Shown in pieces: positions 39,214-50,182 of a stretch of DNA of 64,000 nt (the stretch's first letter is position 1; each line of letters opens with the position of its first letter). Location of the stretch: assembly GCF_002847345.1 (NCBI RefSeq), contig NZ_LXFV01000019.1, forward strand, positions 48,289-112,288. Reading direction: 5' to 3'. The notes beneath the pieces were generated by a model that made no database searches, had not been told where the DNA came from, and worked only from the letters and a program-made list of their open reading frames with translations. A program made the position numbers and the translations under genes. This stretch comes from Pectobacterium peruviense (lineage in GTDB: Bacteria > Pseudomonadota > Gammaproteobacteria > Enterobacterales > Enterobacteriaceae).

Positions 39214-39801
39214 TTAATTTCTCGCCTGCGCATGCCAGACGATTTTGCTCACTTTCCAGGTTTTCAGGATATCGTCAGATGGCATCAAGCCTTCTGGGCC
39301 GCCCCACTCGCCGGAATAGACATAGCTGATATGCGCGCTCTGCGGCGCAGCACACTCAACGCTCTGCGCATCGTCACCTTGTCCCAACTGGCAGGATTCA
39401 AACGCTTTGCTGTAAGTATTACTAAAGGCGTCACCGATTTTCACGCCACCTGCGCTGCCAATCGCCGGATCCATGACTTCAACTTTACGTACACTGCCCT
39501 TCGGCTGGCCGCTGATGATTATCTTCACGTCTTTGCCGTCCAGCGCCTGATAAAACGCGACCAGTTGACCGTTGGATGTCCCCATTCCGCTACGCAGTTG
39601 ATAATTACCATCCAGCGCGTTCTGTAACGCCCCTTCGGACAACGGTGTACCCGCATTGATGCCGCCGACGCCTGCATCGGTGACCTGTAATGCACTGCCG
39701 AACCAGTTAAACGGCGACAGGCTAGACCAGGAGAAATTGGAAAGCGTGCTGCATCCAGCCAGCAACAGCGGTAAACCCAACACGAGCGGGCGAAAATTCA
39801 T
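39214..39801 (-). CDS. yfeY: YfeY, RpoE-regulated lipoprotein
   Basis: A 195-residue lipoprotein with a clear lipobox (LLAGC, Cys16). Full resemblance to E. coli YfeY, an envelope protein of unknown role induced by sigmaE. A sigmaE-like promoter is visible upstream. Confidence 0.88.
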   Translation of the reverse strand: MNFRPLVLGLPLLLAGCSTLSNFSWSSLSPFNWFGSALQVTDAGVGGINAGTPLSEGALQNALDGNYQLRSGMGTSNGQLVAFYQALDGKDVKIIISGQPKGSVRKVEVMDPAIGSAGGVKIGDAFSNTYSKAFESCQLGQGDDAQSVECAAPQSAHISYVYSGEWGGPEGLMPSDDILKTWKVSKIVWHAQARN

Positions 39802-39860
39802 GGTGTGTACTCCTCAAAATTGAACGGCTTCTGTCGTCAGCCACCCTAGCAAGATGGGGA

Positions 39861-39888
39861 TTTGAGTCTGCGAGCGACGAAAAGTGCC
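39861..39888 (-). promoter_or_regulatory. sigmaE-like promoter of yfeY
   Basis: Minus strand: GGCACTT as -35, 16 bp, TCAAA as -10, close to GGAACTT/TCTGA. The -35 deviates at one base and the -10 at two. Distance to the start codon is about 60 bp. Confidence 0.45.
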
Positions 39889-39911
39889 GTAAAAGACGAA
39901 ATCACGCTGAT

Positions 39912-40025
39912 GCCATACCGTTCACCTAATCGTGGATTGAGGGGAAACACGGGGATGAGGCTCCCGCAGGGATGCCTCGCACCGTGGTCGCCCCGTTATC
40001 TCGATCTTTAAACGATCGGCATTAG
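39912..40025 (-). repeat. interspersed repeat, copy B
   Basis: The reverse complement aligns end to end with 5532-5647 (GATCGTTTAAAGATCGAGAT, ACGGGGCGACCACGG, CATCCCTGCGGGA, CCCGTGTTTCCCCT). Orientation is opposite to copy A. Noncoding. Confidence 0.7.
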
Positions 40026-40114
40026 ATAATCTTGCAGAGGATTATAGGGGGCATATGGGAAGAAACCTACCAGAACTGCTGGCCTCCCGAGGGTCGGAAG
40101 GCCAGCGGACAACA

Positions 40115-41788
40115 TTAACTACGCTGTGAGGCAAAATCCGTTAAGTCATAACGATGCGGGAACAGATCGTCCAGCTCCGTCTGGTGCGTAATTGCCACCA
40201 CGGTGCACATCGGCAATGCCAGTTTGACCAGCGCCAGAAGTTGTCTGGCAGAGTCATGATCCAAATTGCTGGTAGCTTCGTCCAGATAGAGCGTGTCAGG
40301 TTTGGCAATCAACGCACGGGCAAAGGCAATACGCTGCCGTTCGCCACCGGAGAATACCCGATCCCAGTTTAATTGCTCATCCAACCGATCGCGCCATGCA
40401 CCCAGCCCGACACTATCCAGCGTCTGACGCAGCATCTCGCTATCGGCCAGCGGTGGATGCGGGTAGCAGAGAATCTCTGCCAGCGCCCCCTGCCCCAAAT
40501 AGCTTTGCTGCGGTAACAGTAAGCTATGACCTTCAAGCGACTGCCAGCGGCCATCGTAATACGGCCACAGACCGTTTAACGTACGCAGCAACGTTGATTT
40601 CCCCAGCCCGCTGCGGCCAGAAAGTTTACTCCAGCTACCTACGTCACAACTCAGATCCACATTTTGCAACAGCGGAGAACCTTGCGGGGTAGCCAAGGAG
40701 AGTTGCTCAATACGTAAATCCTGCCCTACTGGTGCATCGGTCTGCTCAGACTGATGACGTTTGATTTCTTCCTTAAACTGGCTCAGACGCGCCATACTGG
40801 CGGACAGAATCACCAATTCCTTGTATTTATGGATAAACCAACTGAGTGCACCGTGTACCTGAGCAAACGCCCCACGGATCTGCATCAGTCCGCCCAGCGT
40901 TACCGTCTTACTCAGGAAAGCAGGCATGGCAACAAAGACAGGCACAATCAGGCTCACACGCATGTAGCCCGTGGTGAAAAAGCCCAAATTACGCTCGGCA
41001 CTCATAAAACGCCGCCAGTTCGACACGATGGACGAGAAATGACGCTGAAGGTGACGCTTCTCTTGCGCCTCACCGCCGTACAGCGCGATTTGTTCCGCGT
41101 TATCATGCTTACGCAGCAAAGCAGCACGGAAATCGGCCTCCGCCTTTTGCTTCTCGTAATTAATATCATGCAGGCGCTTTCCAACCACATGCGTGATCAG
41201 GCTGCCGATCAACGTATACAGAATTGCGATCCAGACCAGATAACCTTTGATTACCCACTCTTCACCGAACAGGGTAAAGCGCTGAACGCCCGATAACCCC
41301 CACAGGATAACGACAAAAGAGAACAAACGTGCCGTCACGATCAAAAACTCGACAACGAGGCTAACAGCTTTGTCGACGAACAGGTTGATATCTTCGGCGA
41401 TACGCTGATCTGGGTTATCAATCTTGCCCGCAACTGACATGCGGTAAAATGCCCGCTTCGCCAGCCAGCTATCCACCAGCTCTGCGGTTAATGCACTGCG
41501 CCAGCGGATAATCAGCAGTTTGGTAAACCATTCCTGATACACGATCACCCCGATATAGATCAGGATGTAAATACCGTAATCCTTCATCAGGGAAAGCAGC
41601 AAACTGCTGTCGAATGCGCCTAACGCATCATAGAAGGATTTGCTCCACTCGTTTAACAACACGTTGAGATAGACGATCATTCCGCCCATCCCGATAGCAA
41701 TGAACAAGAGCAACCAAGCCTGCCAGCTTCGTTTACCGCCCCAGAAGGGACGGCACAGATCGACAAACTGTGCCATAACCTTCTTCAC
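40115..41788 (-). CDS. fusD: FusD, SbmA/BacA-YddA-type ABC transporter
   Basis: A 557-residue half-transporter with an N-terminal membrane domain of the SbmA/BacA type (about residues 1-330) and a C-terminal ATPase (SGRSGLGKST, FSGGERQRIAFARAL, LYLDEAT). Closest E. coli relative by sequence is YddA. In the ferredoxin locus it is proposed to take ferredoxin degradation products or iron across the inner membrane. GTG start overlapping the fusC stop (GTGA). Confidence 0.82.
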   Translation of the reverse strand: MKKVMAQFVDLCRPFWGGKRSWQAWLLLFIAIGMGGMIVYLNVLLNEWSKSFYDALGAFDSSLLLSLMKDYGIYILIYIGVIVYQEWFTKLLIIRWRSALTAELVDSWLAKRAFYRMSVAGKIDNPDQRIAEDINLFVDKAVSLVVEFLIVTARLFSFVVILWGLSGVQRFTLFGEEWVIKGYLVWIAILYTLIGSLITHVVGKRLHDINYEKQKAEADFRAALLRKHDNAEQIALYGGEAQEKRHLQRHFSSIVSNWRRFMSAERNLGFFTTGYMRVSLIVPVFVAMPAFLSKTVTLGGLMQIRGAFAQVHGALSWFIHKYKELVILSASMARLSQFKEEIKRHQSEQTDAPVGQDLRIEQLSLATPQGSPLLQNVDLSCDVGSWSKLSGRSGLGKSTLLRTLNGLWPYYDGRWQSLEGHSLLLPQQSYLGQGALAEILCYPHPPLADSEMLRQTLDSVGLGAWRDRLDEQLNWDRVFSGGERQRIAFARALIAKPDTLYLDEATSNLDHDSARQLLALVKLALPMCTVVAITHQTELDDLFPHRYDLTDFASQRS

Positions 41789-44559
41789 TCTTTCACCTCT
41801 TGCGGCAAGGTGATGTAAAGCACGCGGTTATCCGGGTTATACAGCTTCGCTGACATCGCGCGTACGCTTTCCAGCGTGATGCTGTCTGCCAGCGTAGAGA
41901 CACTGCTCAGATAACGCGGATCGTTGTAGTGGCGATAGCTCAGCAGCAGGCGGCGCTGTATCGTCATGAGATCGCTCTGACGCCCTTTTTCAGCACGGAT
42001 GAACTGTGCTTTCTGCTCATCCACATCCTGCTGAGTAATCTTCGTCGGCAGTTCAGCGAAGGCTTGCTCAGCCAGTTTCCACAATTCTTGCGCACGTTCA
42101 GGCGCACTGGTGAAGCTCACTTCCGTCTCAATACGCTGTTTTTTATCTTCGAGCTCGCTATCGACACGCATACGGTAAATACCCAGAGCGTCATCACGCA
42201 GGCTCGTCTTGAGATATTTACTCGCAATGTTACGGGCAATGCTCACCTGCACCGCTGCCTGCGGCGTCCACGCATGTGGCGTGAAGCTCCAGGTCAGGAT
42301 ATCGGCACGCGGTTCGATATTGATGGCAGAGGTTGCTTCACGTTTGCCCGACAGTGCCAGATGCTGTTTTACCTCGCTGGCAGGCTGACGAGGAATGGTC
42401 GCGAGATAGCGTTCAACCGGTGGCAACAACTGTGCAGCAGGCATATCCGCGATCAAATAGTACGTCACCGGCGCAGAAGCGGCTTTATGCCACTGTGACA
42501 GTAATGCTGGCGCAGATATTTTCTTCAGTTCTGCAATTTCAGGCTGCTGCCAGGCGGGTTCACCAAAGCGCAGTTTAGTCATTTCGCTAGCACGTTTTCC
42601 ACCGACGGACTGATCGTCATTGGCCTTCTGACGCGCCAGACTCATCATGCTCTCTTTCATCACATCAGGATCGATGCCCGGCGCCACATTCAGCTCACGG
42701 TATAACCCCAGCAGATTTGCTAACTGTTCCGTTGGTGCGGTTCCACTCAACGTCAGTTGTTCCGCTTCCTGATCGATGCTCAGCGACAGCGTTTTTTCTT
42801 TTTTCCAGTTACTTAACGCTTCACCACTCCACGTCGCGGGGCCGCTTTGATTGACCAGTTGACTCGCCAACTGTGCCTGCCATGGGTTCAGCGAAGTTGC
42901 CATGAACCCTGCTTGACTGACGGCAGTCAGCCAGATTTTTTTACCCGCTTCCGGCGCACGCAGCCATACCACACGGTCGCCATTACTCAACTGCCACTGT
43001 TCGACTTTTTGTGCGGCAAAGGTCTTCACCGCAGTACGTTTTCCGCTTTGTGTCACAGCAGGAAGTTCAGGGATGACTTTCTCTTTTTCCACCTGCAACG
43101 GTGTCAGTGTCGCCACCGCCCATTGCTTCTGTAATTTGATAATCGCATCCGACTTAGGCAGCGTGAAAGGCGTCGCGCCCGGCACGCTAAACTGCACCAG
43201 AGTATCTGGTGACGCTAACCAGCGTTGCAAATGGCGATTCACATCTTCCGCCGTGATGGTATCCAACGCTTCCAGCGCATCTTTACCACGCTGCTGGCTA
43301 CCAACATAAGGGCGGTCCTGTTGCCATACGATGGTCAACTGCTGAACCCAATCCGCGAACTCGCGAGTTTCAGGAGTAACGCTCATACGCTGCGCGACCT
43401 CACGAATGTCGGAGGTGATCTCCGTCATGTCCTGCGCGTTTAACGGATAGCGTTTTAGCCGCTCAATTTCTTTCAATACCGCAGAAATCGCAGCGTCATG
43501 GCCACCTGGCATCACGTTCGCGAAAAAGCCCAGTGCGGCGGTAGTTTTACCGATATCCGATTTACGCACTACCAGACTACTGGCGTCTTGCGGTAGTTCC
43601 GCTTGTTGTCGACGAATCTGACGCGTGACCGCAGACATGGTGATTTGCGTCAGTAAACGGTGACGGTAATCTGATTGGCCGAATGCGTCTTTATCATTGA
43701 AACGGTAAACAAATGACACCTGGCTGCTGCCGCTTTGGCTATCCTGCAAACGCGCCACGTTAAGCCGCGGCTTCAGTAACGGCTCGTAGTAATCACGTAC
43801 AGGCACCGCGACATTGGGCAGCGCTGCGAAATAGCGTTGAATTTCACGCTCCGCATCCGCAGGCGTGATATCACCAATAATCATCAAACGCATATTCGAC
43901 GGGTGATACCAGCGCTGATAGAAATCCTGTAGCACGCTAGCTGGCGTGTCATTAATCGACTGTTCCGTGCCAATCACAGGGCGAGAAGGATAACGGGAGT
44001 CATGGCGAATCGCCTGTACGCGCTGCTGGTTCATGCGCTCTGCTACACCCAGCTTGCCACGCCACTCTTCCAGAATGATTTTGCGCTCATCGTCGAGATC
44101 GCTTTGCAACAGCTTTGCATGGCCCGTCATCTGGCTCAACGCCTGTAGCGTCACGCCCAGATCGAGATTGCCTTTCGGCGGGCTCATCATATACATGGTG
44201 CGTTCGTAGTTGGTCACAGCGTTATAGCTCTGTCCGCGTCCCCAGCCTTGTTTATGCAGCTCCGTACTCACACCTTGAGGAAACGCATCGCTGGCGCGGA
44301 ACACCATGTGCTCCACCATGTGCGCCACGCCGGATTCATTGTCTTTCTCATCAATCGAACCAACATCAACAATCAGGCGAACATCCACCCGCGTCTTCGT
44401 CCCTTCCAGCGGCACGAGGGTGTAACGAAATCCATTCGCCAGCGTGCCTTCTTTAATGGCTGGCAACGGGCTTTTTATTTCTTCGGCCTGGCTTACCACG
44501 CTTCCCGCTAACAGGCTGACAGCCGTTAGCGATAACCAGCAACATTTCTTCCAGTTCAT
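41785..44559 (-). CDS. fusC: FusC, M16 metalloprotease cleaving ferredoxin
   Basis: A 924-residue periplasmic M16 (pitrilysin/PqqL-like) protease. The signal peptide ends near AQA/EE. The inverted zinc motif H80-M-V-E83-H84 is present with the distant Glu in LDDERKIILEEW. Four M16 subdomains are expected and the length agrees. It is described to release iron from imported plant ferredoxin. I chose the ATG at 44559, which gives the signal peptide; the frame is open to 44640. Confidence 0.85.
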   Translation of the reverse strand: MNWKKCCWLSLTAVSLLAGSVVSQAEEIKSPLPAIKEGTLANGFRYTLVPLEGTKTRVDVRLIVDVGSIDEKDNESGVAHMVEHMVFRASDAFPQGVSTELHKQGWGRGQSYNAVTNYERTMYMMSPPKGNLDLGVTLQALSQMTGHAKLLQSDLDDERKIILEEWRGKLGVAERMNQQRVQAIRHDSRYPSRPVIGTEQSINDTPASVLQDFYQRWYHPSNMRLMIIGDITPADAEREIQRYFAALPNVAVPVRDYYEPLLKPRLNVARLQDSQSGSSQVSFVYRFNDKDAFGQSDYRHRLLTQITMSAVTRQIRRQQAELPQDASSLVVRKSDIGKTTAALGFFANVMPGGHDAAISAVLKEIERLKRYPLNAQDMTEITSDIREVAQRMSVTPETREFADWVQQLTIVWQQDRPYVGSQQRGKDALEALDTITAEDVNRHLQRWLASPDTLVQFSVPGATPFTLPKSDAIIKLQKQWAVATLTPLQVEKEKVIPELPAVTQSGKRTAVKTFAAQKVEQWQLSNGDRVVWLRAPEAGKKIWLTAVSQAGFMATSLNPWQAQLASQLVNQSGPATWSGEALSNWKKEKTLSLSIDQEAEQLTLSGTAPTEQLANLLGLYRELNVAPGIDPDVMKESMMSLARQKANDDQSVGGKRASEMTKLRFGEPAWQQPEIAELKKISAPALLSQWHKAASAPVTYYLIADMPAAQLLPPVERYLATIPRQPASEVKQHLALSGKREATSAINIEPRADILTWSFTPHAWTPQAAVQVSIARNIASKYLKTSLRDDALGIYRMRVDSELEDKKQRIETEVSFTSAPERAQELWKLAEQAFAELPTKITQQDVDEQKAQFIRAEKGRQSDLMTIQRRLLLSYRHYNDPRYLSSVSTLADSITLESVRAMSAKLYNPDNRVLYITLPQEVKE

Positions 44560-44619
44560 AACAACCTTTTCGTTTTTATATTTGCCTGTAAGGCAATTTT
44601 TGAGTGCATCAATGCAAAA

Positions 44620-44658
44620 TGCCCCGTCATACGTCAGCATGTGACGTATGACGGGGCA
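44620..44658 (-). other. long perfect hairpin between fusA and fusC
   Basis: GCCCCGTCATACGTCA and its exact complement form a 16-bp stem with a 5-nt loop, 7 nt after the fusA stop. A weak T-tract (ATTTTG) follows on the minus strand, so it may act as an attenuator or mRNA stabiliser favouring fusA expression. Confidence 0.75.
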
Positions 44659-44664
44659 TAGGAT

Positions 44665-47262
44665 TTACCAGGTGTAAGCGACGCCAAGCCAGAACTGACG
44701 GCCGGGTTTGTAGGTGACAATTTTGCTATTGAAACTCGATTTCTGACTCGTTTCTACCACATTATCGAGCACATTCAGCACGTCCAGCGTGATGTCCAGC
44801 GTTTGATTTTTGTAGACAGGCTGCGAATAGGATAAACGCCAGTCGTAGGAGATAAAGTCGCTGTATTTAGTTGAAACATGTTCCGCAACACTCCCTGAAA
44901 AGCCAGGATCCGCGTTACATGCAGGACTACCTCCTGGGCACACCGTCTGTGATGCAGCAGTCATATAGCCTTTGTAGCCGGAGGTATAACCCACGCGCTG
45001 TCCCCAGTTGACACGAATCGCCGGGAAGTAAGTATCCACATTCAGGAAGGCAGTCCAGGGGGTATTGAAGTCCATCGCATCCATCTCGCCCCTGTACATC
45101 AGTTGACCGTCAACAATCACCCGCTGTTCGTCATTATTCAGATCATCGTAGTAAAAAATCGAATTAGTTTTATTTTTCGCAATACCGGCACCTAATGTCC
45201 AGTTCACTTCAGCAAAGCTAAAGCGATGCGGACTAATTGGCTGTACTTCCAGAGAAAATGTATTTCCTTCTGTCTGGCCGTTATTATTCATTACACGATA
45301 ACGTTGCCCAGCAACGGTCATCGATTCAGCACCAAACTGATCTTTGCCCTGACGGTTGACCCACTTAGCTGTCCACACGGTATTCATCACGCGCTGTGAT
45401 AACCCCAGCGTCACTTCATCGCTATAAGGTGTTTTTAAATCAGAAACATCATAGTTGTTGCCCGTTATTCTCGCTGGGTTGGATGTCCACGGCGTAGTCG
45501 ATGACGTGCGATTTTGCTGGACACTCGAGCCAATACCCTGACGCAATTTATAGGACAGAATATTAGTACCATAATAGCGGTTGGCTCCGCCGAACAAACG
45601 CGTTGAACGATCGCCGAAGACATCATAAGAGGCGGCGAAACGAGGGGCAACATTCAGATTTTGCAGAAAGTCGTCGTAAGTAACACGCACACCAGGGGTA
45701 ACTTCAAGACGACCGTAGCTCATACTATCCTGCAGATAGGCGGCATAGCTGCTATAACTGGTCTGCACGGAGCGGGCAGAAAAGAGTGTACGGGTGCCTG
45801 CAAATTGCTCACCGGGAATACACATTGAATCACCGGGTAGGCACACAACGTTGGGATTGACATTAGTCGCCCGAGCCACAGCATTACTCGTATAGGCATC
45901 CTGAAAACGGCGATATTGTGCACTAGCAAAGTCAGCCTGCCAGCCGAAATCGACCTGATGGGTCATCCCCAGCAAGAAGGCGGGGTTAAGTTCGTAATCC
46001 TGCTTGAATGTAGTGGTGTTTTTTTCTGTGGCAAATGTGCCATAACCGCCAATCTGTGAAGTCCTGCTTGATGATTGCCAATCCAGTGACGGAGAGATAA
46101 AACCTAACGAAGGCGCATTGTGGATCCAAGTAATAAATTCATTAGACTCATGTTCAATCTTGTTCTGTTCAAACTGGTATCCAGCCAAGCTGGTCACTTT
46201 CCCCCAAGTGGCATTGTGATCCCACTCCATATTGAAGCGATAGCCGCCACCAGTATTGGTAAATGCACCGTTCTTTATATTCTTTTTATAATATTTAGAT
46301 TCATGCGGGGAATACATACCCGTCATGCGGACAATATCGCCGTTATCCGTCAGATAGGTACCTTTTAACAGGTAGGTTTCACTCATCCGCTCCTGATCTT
46401 CCCACGTCTGCAAATACTGCTGATAATAGGGAATATCTGACTGCTGGCGGTTATAGGCAAAAATAAAGCCCGCTTTATCGCTCAACGGTTGGTTAAAACT
46501 GGCTGAATAAAACTGCTTCTTAAATTTCGGCTGGTAGTAAAGGTTAGTACCTGAATAAAATTCGTCGCTAATACCCTCATCGACATGATAACTGGTCCAA
46601 CTGTCACGCGAGGTGCGATAAGAGATCTTGCCGGATGCTTTATCCAGCTTGGGATCCATGAGCTTGGCATCTACCACACCGCCGGTAAAATCACCGTACT
46701 TAGCGGAGATGTTACTGTCAAACACTTCCAGCGATTCAATCAGCTCCGAGTTAATCCAGAACGATTGCGTGCCACCCGCAGGTAAATCAGTCGGGTTGTA
46801 ACCATCAGGATCAGTATCTAGCTGACCTTTATTGGCCCCTGGATTGATATTACTATTGTTCGATAACCCATCGATCATAAAGTTATTGTTGTAAAATTTC
46901 TCGCCGTGGAACGAGACGTTTTCTGGTGCGAGTTCCCCCGGAATATTGCTGCTATTCGCTGTGTTCGAGAACTGCACAGCTGGGTTATTCTTTAATAACT
47001 CCGGCACCGAGCCATTTCCGGTCGGCATCTTTTTAATCTGCTCAGCATTAATGATCTGCGTCCCCATCGACTGGCTGGTCGGGGTTGAGCGAACTAAAAT
47101 GGTATCTTCACTATTTCCCGAAGAGGAATCACCCTGCTGTTCTTCTTCGCTTTCTGCATTTTTTTTCTGCTGATTTTCATCGGCAGAGGTGTCGTTTTGC
47201 TGTGCGAGTGCAGGCCCTGATAATAATGACAGTAGCATCATTAAATAGACGTTCTTATTCAT
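44665..47262 (-). CDS. fusA: FusA, TonB-dependent ferredoxin receptor
   Basis: An 865-residue outer-membrane receptor: signal peptide (ends ALA/QQ), an acidic Gln/Ser-rich linker, a TonB box-like DTILV (about residues 54-58), plug domain, then a 22-stranded barrel ending in an aromatic residue (FWLGVAYTW). Cys pairs in extracellular loops (CLPGDSMC, CPGGSPAC). In Pectobacterium this receptor imports plant ferredoxin and is parasitised by pectocins M. The neighbouring protease and TonB-like gene support this call over a siderophore receptor. Confidence 0.85.
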   Translation of the reverse strand: MNKNVYLMMLLSLLSGPALAQQNDTSADENQQKKNAESEEEQQGDSSSGNSEDTILVRSTPTSQSMGTQIINAEQIKKMPTGNGSVPELLKNNPAVQFSNTANSSNIPGELAPENVSFHGEKFYNNNFMIDGLSNNSNINPGANKGQLDTDPDGYNPTDLPAGGTQSFWINSELIESLEVFDSNISAKYGDFTGGVVDAKLMDPKLDKASGKISYRTSRDSWTSYHVDEGISDEFYSGTNLYYQPKFKKQFYSASFNQPLSDKAGFIFAYNRQQSDIPYYQQYLQTWEDQERMSETYLLKGTYLTDNGDIVRMTGMYSPHESKYYKKNIKNGAFTNTGGGYRFNMEWDHNATWGKVTSLAGYQFEQNKIEHESNEFITWIHNAPSLGFISPSLDWQSSSRTSQIGGYGTFATEKNTTTFKQDYELNPAFLLGMTHQVDFGWQADFASAQYRRFQDAYTSNAVARATNVNPNVVCLPGDSMCIPGEQFAGTRTLFSARSVQTSYSSYAAYLQDSMSYGRLEVTPGVRVTYDDFLQNLNVAPRFAASYDVFGDRSTRLFGGANRYYGTNILSYKLRQGIGSSVQQNRTSSTTPWTSNPARITGNNYDVSDLKTPYSDEVTLGLSQRVMNTVWTAKWVNRQGKDQFGAESMTVAGQRYRVMNNNGQTEGNTFSLEVQPISPHRFSFAEVNWTLGAGIAKNKTNSIFYYDDLNNDEQRVIVDGQLMYRGEMDAMDFNTPWTAFLNVDTYFPAIRVNWGQRVGYTSGYKGYMTAASQTVCPGGSPACNADPGFSGSVAEHVSTKYSDFISYDWRLSYSQPVYKNQTLDITLDVLNVLDNVVETSQKSSFNSKIVTYKPGRQFWLGVAYTW

Positions 47263-47338
47263 TTATTCAAAATCCCCAATGAATCCAATTATTAAGAAAT
47301 AAAATTATTGTTGTATGTACTGCATGTAATGCTTACGA

Positions 47339-48304
47339 CTAATCGTCAACCTGAATGTGTCCATTAAGTTTGAAAACGATGGAAACCACCTGATTCTCAA
47401 CCGGTGCCTCTGTCCGATAGCGCCAACGCGCCATGTCCTTCATCACATCATCGCCAAATACGCCGTCTGGCGTTTCAGACAGAATTTGTACGTTAGTGAC
47501 CGTCCCGCTACCGGTAATATCGAATTTGACGCGCACGTTTCCTTCCACGCCCAGCGCTTTTGCCCGAGAGGGATAATTCACACGGCGATGCAGCGCTTTG
47601 AAATTTTGGCTATTACTTTTCCCTGCACCACGCGCTGCCTGACCGCCCTCGCTTTCTCCTACTTTGGCCGTTGACGCACTACCCGGCATGCCAACAGAAG
47701 ATGGCATCGGAGACGGGGCATCACCGGTTTGAGCTGTCGCTACCGGAGACTCACTTTTCTTCTCTGCCTGCTGTGTTTGCTGTGTCTGCTGCGATCGGGC
47801 CTGCTGCTGTTCTTTCGGTTTCTCTTCCGGTTTTTTTTCAGGCTGTTTTTTCTCACGCACTGGCGGTTTCTTTTCCGCAACAGGGGTGACAGGCTTGCGC
47901 TCGATGACTGGCTGTTTAATGACAGGATTGGGGTGTTCTGGTAATGGCGTTAAAATCGGCATCACGACGGGAGTCGGTTGAGCACCGGGAGGGTCGGCTA
48001 CGGGTGGCGACGAATCAGCAGCCTGTGACATCGCCGCAGCCATCATCGTCACCTGCATGCTTCCGCCTGCGTTTCCCGCCATCTCTTCAATGCTTTCTTT
48101 CGGGGAATAGTGCAATAAAAAGAAAACCGCCAGCGCCGCATGCGCCACGCAGGACAAAACAAAAAAGGCCAGCGAGCGCCAGTTAGGCACATCGGGGGTT
48201 AGCGCTGTTGTTGAATAGGAATGAGTAAGAGGAGCCAGCAATACGCTGCTGCCGGTGCGATTCGCACCCAATAAAGCCCCATGAAGATTTTCACGACTCA
48301 CCAT
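47339..48304 (-). CDS. fusB: FusB, TonB-like protein
   Basis: A 321-residue TonB homologue with a cytoplasmic N-terminal extension, a single membrane helix (SLAFFVLSCVAHAALAVFFLL, about residues 48-68), a Lys/Pro/Gln-rich periplasmic spacer and a C-terminal TonB domain (RRVNYPSRAKALGVEGNVRV). It is thought to energise ferredoxin import and pull it through FusA. I chose the ATG at 48304, with ACGGAG upstream, over a TTG at 48328. Confidence 0.85.
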   Translation of the reverse strand: MVSRENLHGALLGANRTGSSVLLAPLTHSYSTTALTPDVPNWRSLAFFVLSCVAHAALAVFFLLHYSPKESIEEMAGNAGGSMQVTMMAAAMSQAADSSPPVADPPGAQPTPVVMPILTPLPEHPNPVIKQPVIERKPVTPVAEKKPPVREKKQPEKKPEEKPKEQQQARSQQTQQTQQAEKKSESPVATAQTGDAPSPMPSSVGMPGSASTAKVGESEGGQAARGAGKSNSQNFKALHRRVNYPSRAKALGVEGNVRVKFDITGSGTVTNVQILSETPDGVFGDDVMKDMARWRYRTEAPVENQVVSIVFKLNGHIQVDD

Positions 48305-48440
48305 CCAACTCCGTCTCTTGAACGTCAACTTCCTGGTGTCAGTCGTGCAATCACAATCTTCCAGGCGATAAAAATGTCAGCAAGATCGAAACACCAAAAA
48401 ACATGTCAAGGTCGATCGGGCAACATTAATAAATAATAAT

Positions 48441-48459
48441 ACAAATGAGAATCGTTTTA
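48441..48459. promoter_or_regulatory. Fur box
   Basis: ACAAATGAGAATCGTTTTA matches GATAATGATAATCATTATC at the core AATGAGAATC. It is about 140 bp upstream of fusB, consistent with iron repression of the operon. Confidence 0.7.
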
Positions 48460-48540
48460 CAAATGAAAACTGTTATCTACAAGATCTAACACGTTGCATG
48501 CAATATCATTACAAGTCGAAGTAACGCATTGAGGTTAAAT

Positions 48541-48572
48541 AAAAAAGTGCGCTGGCGAAGGCACACTTTTTT
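48541..48572. terminator. terminator after ypeA (minus) and/or fus flank
   Basis: AAAAAAGTGCGC and GCACACTTTTTT pair with one mismatch across an 8-nt loop; T-tracts on both strands. Confidence 0.75.
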
Positions 48573-48639
48573 ACTTAAAGGGAAAATAGAGGGGGCAAAA
48601 CAGTACGGGAATAGCGGTTTAGCGTCAGTGAGATAACGC

Positions 48640-49065
48640 TCAATATTCCCGATCTTCAATCAGACGCTTTCCTAGCGTGATGCAATCGACGGTCTCATAC
48701 TCGAGTTTTTCATACATGCCGATCACGGCGTCGTTGTCTTCACGCACCATCAGGTGGATCTTCGGACAACCGCGGGCAATCAGCTTTTTCTCCAATCGGC
48801 TAATCAACGCATTCGCAATGCCGCGTCCGCGAAAATCAGGATGCACGCCCAGATAATACGCCGAACCGCGGTGGCCGTCGTAACCACCCATTACCGATCC
48901 CACGATTTCACCGTTCACCTCTGCGACCAGAAACAGATCGGGATCGTGATTGAGCTTACGTTCGATGTCCATTTCAGGATCGTTCCACGGGCGCAGCAAA
49001 TCACAGCGTTCCCAGAGGGTGATCACGGCTTCAAAGTCATCCTGCCTGAATATGCGGATTTCCAT
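48640..49065 (-). CDS. ypeA: YpeA, GNAT N-acetyltransferase
   Basis: A 141-residue GNAT acetyltransferase with the acetyl-CoA loop [15 protein letters not shown]. Follows E. coli YpeA closely from [11 protein letters not shown]. An ATG four codons upstream is an alternative. Its substrate is unknown. Divergent from hemF. Confidence 0.88.
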   Translation of the reverse strand: MEIRIFRQDDFEAVITLWERCDLLRPWNDPEMDIERKLNHDPDLFLVAEVNGEIVGSVMGGYDGHRGSAYYLGVHPDFRGRGIANALISRLEKKLIARGCPKIHLMVREDNDAVIGMYEKLEYETVDCITLGKRLIEDREY

Positions 49066-49168
49066 CACAGTCGCCATTTTGCAATAAGGTAAATCGTGAT
49101 TATCGCGTGATTTTTATCAGACGCAATCCAAAATTGCGCGCCGCTATCAGGAATCACACGACGGGTGA

Positions 49169-50179
<1,011 letters not shown>

Positions 50180-50182
50180 GTC

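Larger units (their letters stand above)
39802..40114. other. intergenic region yfeY-fusD
   Basis: 313 bp holding the yfeY promoter, repeat copy B (39912-40025) and a hairpin GCTGGCCT/AGGCCAGC at 40078-40106 that lies 9 nt beyond the fusD stop. That hairpin has no T-tract; it may be a 3' stabiliser. Confidence 0.5.
48305..48639. promoter_or_regulatory. fus promoter region and ypeA 3' flank
   Basis: Holds the likely fusB promoter region with a Fur box (48441-48459), a second half-like stretch AAATGAAAACTG just after it, and a terminator (48541-48572). No gene seen. Confidence 0.6.

Noticed and set aside
44665..47262. Siderophore receptor
   Set aside because: The M16 protease, YddA-like transporter and own TonB indicate protein (ferredoxin) import.
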